Of a stretch of 8,133 nucleotides of DNA, positions 5,673 through 8,133 are shown one piece after another. The notes beneath the pieces are model-generated. The model was not told the origin of the DNA and did no database searches. It saw only the letters and a program-made list of their open reading frames with translations. The stretch's first letter is position 1; each line of letters starts with the position of its first letter. Origin of the DNA: Clostridiales bacterium (GTDB lineage Bacteria; Bacillota; Clostridia; Oscillospirales; Oscillospiraceae); assembly GCA_003516765.1 (NCBI GenBank), contig DPCD01000169.1, positions 6,730 through 14,862 of the forward strand, in the 5' to 3' direction. The translations under genes were made by a program, and so were the position numbers.

Positions 5673-8045
5673 TTGAAAAAGCAGGAATTATCCGGAAGAC
5701 TGCGGAGCCTGATCGTGCAGGCGGGGCGTTTTGCGCGCGAGCTGGGGCACAGCTACGTCGGAACGGAGCATCTGCTGCTGGCGCTGTCGCAGGAAGCGGG
5801 AAGCGCCGGACGGGTTCTGCGCGCGGCAGGGCTGGAAGAACCGTGTATTCGGTCGATGGTTCTGGCAGGCGCGGGGCTCGGCAGCCGGACGCTGTTTCTG
5901 CCGCAGGGACTGACGCCCAGAGCGCGCCGCGCGGTCCATCAGGCGGGCGTGGAGGCATCAAGGCTCAGGACAGGCGGCGTCACGCCGGAGCATTTGCTGC
6001 TGGCGCTGACGCGGGACGACGGCTGCACGGCGTGCCGGATTTTAAAGGGCAGCGGCATTGAGCCGGACTGCATTTTTACCGAAACCTTTGGAGCGCTCCG
6101 CACGCCGGAGCAGACGCAGCAGGGGAGGCAGACAAGCGTGAGACTGTTGGAGCAGTATTGTGAAAATATGATTGAAAAGGCGGCGCGAATGGAGCCTGTC
6201 GTCGGGCGCGAACGTGAGCTCTGCGAGGTTGAGCAGATTCTGTGCCGCAAGAACAAGAATAACCCCGCGCTCATCGGAGAACCGGGCGTGGGGAAGACTG
6301 CGATTGTCGAGGCGCTGGCGCAGCGGCTGGCGAGCGGACAGGCGCCGCAGGGGTTGCTTGGTAAGAAGCTCTATCGGCTCGATCTGGCAAGTGTTCTGGC
6401 GGGGACCAAATACCGCGGCGAATTCGAAGAGCGCATCCGTGACATCCTCGCGGAGATTCGCCGGGCAGGAAATATGATTCTCTTTGTCGACGAGATGCAC
6501 ACGATTGTCGGCGCAGGCAGTGCCGAGGGCGCGATCGACGCGGCGAACCTGCTCAAGCCGGCGCTTGGACGGGGCGAGATTCAGCTCATCGGCGCGACGA
6601 CGCTGGAGGAGTATCGAAAGTACATTGAAAAGGATGCAGCGCTGGAGCGCCGGTTCCGGCAGGTGCTGGTGCGCGAGCCGACGAGGGAGCAGACGCTGCG
6701 CATTCTGCAGGGGCTTCGTCCGGGGCTTGAGCAGCACCACCGCATCCGCATTTCGGACGAAGCGATGCAGGCGGCGGTGGAGCTGTCATGCCGGTATCTG
6801 GCAGACCGGTTTCTGCCGGACAAGGCGATTGATCTGCTCGACGAGGCGGCAGCCTCCATCTGGCTGTCCGGCGGAACAGTGGATGCACGTCTGGAAGAAA
6901 AGAAGCGCAGACTCTCGCAGGAGCTGGAGCAGGCGGTGCGCGATGGCGCGTATGAGCATGCGGCGGCGCTTCGCGACCGGCTGCAGGAGCTGGTACGCAG
7001 ACAGGCAGAGTCCAGCCGCGCGCAGCGGATGCTGCTGGTGACGCGAGAGGATGTGGCTGGCATCGTTTCGCAGCGCACGGGCATTCCGGCAGGCGCACTC
7101 AGCCGGACGGAAAAGGAGCGGCTTTTGCAGCTCGAGCAGGCATTGCACGAACGGGTTGTAGGGCAGGATGCGGCAGTGGAGGCGGTCTGCCGCGCGGTCC
7201 GGCGGGGAAGAAGCGGCATGGCAGACGAGGAGCGCCCGGCAGCGTCCATGCTCTTTGCAGGACCTACGGGCGTGGGAAAGACCGAGCTGTGCAAGGCGCT
7301 GGCGGACGTCGTATATGGAAGCGCAGACAGCCTTGTGCGCATCGACATGAGCGAGTATATGGAGCCCGGCTCCGTGACCCGGCTCATCGGCGCGCCGCCG
7401 GGCTACGTCGGGCACGAGGAGGCGGGCACGCTGACAGAGAAGGTGCGCCGGCGCCCATATTGTGTGGTTTTGCTTGACGAGGTGGAAAAGGCACACCGGG
7501 ACGTGCGGAATCTTCTGCTGCAGGTCATGGATGACGGCATGCTGACCGACGCGATGGGAAGAACCGTCTCGTTCAAAAATGCGATTGTCGTCATGACCTC
7601 GAACGCCGGAAGCGGCGAGGACCGCAAGGGTGGGCTCGGCTTTTTGCCGCAGGAGGCGTCGGAGCGCTTTCTGCTTGCACTGCGGCAGCTGTTCAGCCCC
7701 GAGTTTCTCGGAAGAATCGACTGCGTCGCCTGCTTTACGCGGCTGGGGCTGCCGGAGCTGACGGAAATTGCACACCGGCAGCTGGAAAAGCTCTGCGCGC
7801 GGGCAAGTGCGCATGGCTTGCGCCTTTCGATTGCACCCGGTGCGGCGGAGGCGGCGGCACGGCAGGCGCTCTCGTCATCCGGCGGCGCGCGCGAAATCCG
7901 CCATCTGCTGCAAACCTGTGTGCAGACGCCGCTTGCCGACGCGCTGCTATCCGGCGCAGCGGCGGGAAACCGGGTCGTTGCAGCGCGCGAGGGGAAACTT
8001 GTCGTAACGGTAACGGGAGATGACAGAACGGAAACAGGGAAATAG
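5673..8045 (+). CDS. clpC: ATP-dependent Clp protease ATPase subunit ClpC
   Basis: Hexameric AAA+ unfoldase that threads substrates into the ClpP peptidase and takes part in protein quality control in the cytoplasm. The 790-residue protein has two Clp-N repeats (about residues 1-140, with YVGTEHLLLAL and TPEHLLLAL). The first ATPase domain has Walker A GEPGVGKT (202-209), pore loop KYRG (246-249), Walker B ILFVDE (269-274) and ERR arginines near 325-327. A UVR-type middle coiled coil (about 405-448) follows. The second ATPase domain has Walker A GPTGVGKT (530-537), pore loop GYVG (577-580) and Walker B VVLLDE (598-603). LGF at 655-657 sits where the ClpP-docking loop is expected. The Clp-N plus UVR layout separates ClpC from ClpA, ClpB and ClpE. 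The start is taken as TTG at 5673, 9 bp after AAAGGA; the GTG at 5634 has no ribosome binding site. It stands alone, without ctsR, mcsA or mcsB beside it. All catalytic residues appear intact. Confidence 0.95.
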   Translation: MKKQELSGRLRSLIVQAGRFARELGHSYVGTEHLLLALSQEAGSAGRVLRAAGLEEPCIRSMVLAGAGLGSRTLFLPQGLTPRARRAVHQAGVEASRLRTGGVTPEHLLLALTRDDGCTACRILKGSGIEPDCIFTETFGALRTPEQTQQGRQTSVRLLEQYCENMIEKAARMEPVVGRERELCEVEQILCRKNKNNPALIGEPGVGKTAIVEALAQRLASGQAPQGLLGKKLYRLDLASVLAGTKYRGEFEERIRDILAEIRRAGNMILFVDEMHTIVGAGSAEGAIDAANLLKPALGRGEIQLIGATTLEEYRKYIEKDAALERRFRQVLVREPTREQTLRILQGLRPGLEQHHRIRISDEAMQAAVELSCRYLADRFLPDKAIDLLDEAAASIWLSGGTVDARLEEKKRRLSQELEQAVRDGAYEHAAALRDRLQELVRRQAESSRAQRMLLVTREDVAGIVSQRTGIPAGALSRTEKERLLQLEQALHERVVGQDAAVEAVCRAVRRGRSGMADEERPAASMLFAGPTGVGKTELCKALADVVYGSADSLVRIDMSEYMEPGSVTRLIGAPPGYVGHEEAGTLTEKVRRRPYCVVLLDEVEKAHRDVRNLLLQVMDDGMLTDAMGRTVSFKNAIVVMTSNAGSGEDRKGGLGFLPQEASERFLLALRQLFSPEFLGRIDCVACFTRLGLPELTEIAHRQLEKLCARASAHGLRLSIAPGAAEAAARQALSSSGGAREIRHLLQTCVQTPLADALLSGAAAGNRVVAAREGKLVVTVTGDDRTETGK

Positions 8046-8133
8046 AACATGTGTTCAAAAATTGAGAAAATGCCGAAATAGGGTTAAATTTTGTAAATAT
8101 TTTCTCCAATCGATTTTGAAAAAAGGGGTTGCA
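8046..8133. other. AT-rich right edge after clpC
   Basis: No gene is visible. An AT-rich inverted repeat (GAGAAAAT at 8064-8071 and ATTTTCTC at 8099-8106, 27-nt loop) could be a weak structural element, but it lacks the GC-rich stem and T tract of a normal terminator. No convincing terminator for clpC lies within the window. Confidence 0.3.

Noticed and set aside
6786..7814. Long minus-strand frames within clpC
   Set aside because: They are antisense shadows of the GC-rich clpC gene, with no motif or start signal.

Overview
The window looks like chromosomal DNA from a GC-rich member of the Clostridia, most likely the Ruminococcaceae/Oscillospiraceae. The reasons are strong Shine-Dalgarno sites, sigma-A type promoters, a UVR-containing ClpC ATPase, a small clostridial 2[4Fe-4S] ferredoxin and an ECF-type vitamin transporter subunit. 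The genus is not determined. I found no insertion sequence, prophage, CRISPR array, tRNA or rRNA.

Layout. (1) Positions 269-2239, plus strand: a compact operon with a pyridoxal/pyridoxamine kinase, an ECF transporter S component overlapping it by 4 bp, and a small radical SAM protein of the TatD-associated family. It ends at a rho-independent terminator (2336-2374). The first two genes fit vitamin B6 uptake and trapping by phosphorylation; the role of the radical SAM protein is unknown. (2) Positions 2411-3100, minus strand: a TetR-type regulator whose promoter is overlapped by a perfect 14-bp palindrome, suggesting autoregulation. (3) Positions 3110-3673 have no convincing protein gene. An AT-rich stretch with repeated operator-like motifs is followed by a good plus-strand promoter (3311-3340), about 315 nt of strongly self-complementary sequence and a plus-strand terminator (3632-3663). 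I read this as an unidentified structured non-coding RNA gene, the most interesting item here. (4) Positions 3674-5280, minus strand: a two-gene RNA-modification operon (TrmN6-like methyltransferase, then RsmI) with its own promoter. (5) Positions 5340-5510, minus strand: a 56-residue ferredoxin with its own promoter and terminator. (6) Positions 5673-8045, plus strand: a full-length ClpC ATPase with a TTG start, divergent from the ferredoxin and without the ctsR-mcsA-mcsB genes that often accompany clpC in Firmicutes.

Most protein genes are ordinary housekeeping or vitamin-salvage genes. The unusual part is the 3110-3665 interval, where a regulator, duplicated operator-like sites and a promoter-to-terminator RNA unit sit side by side.
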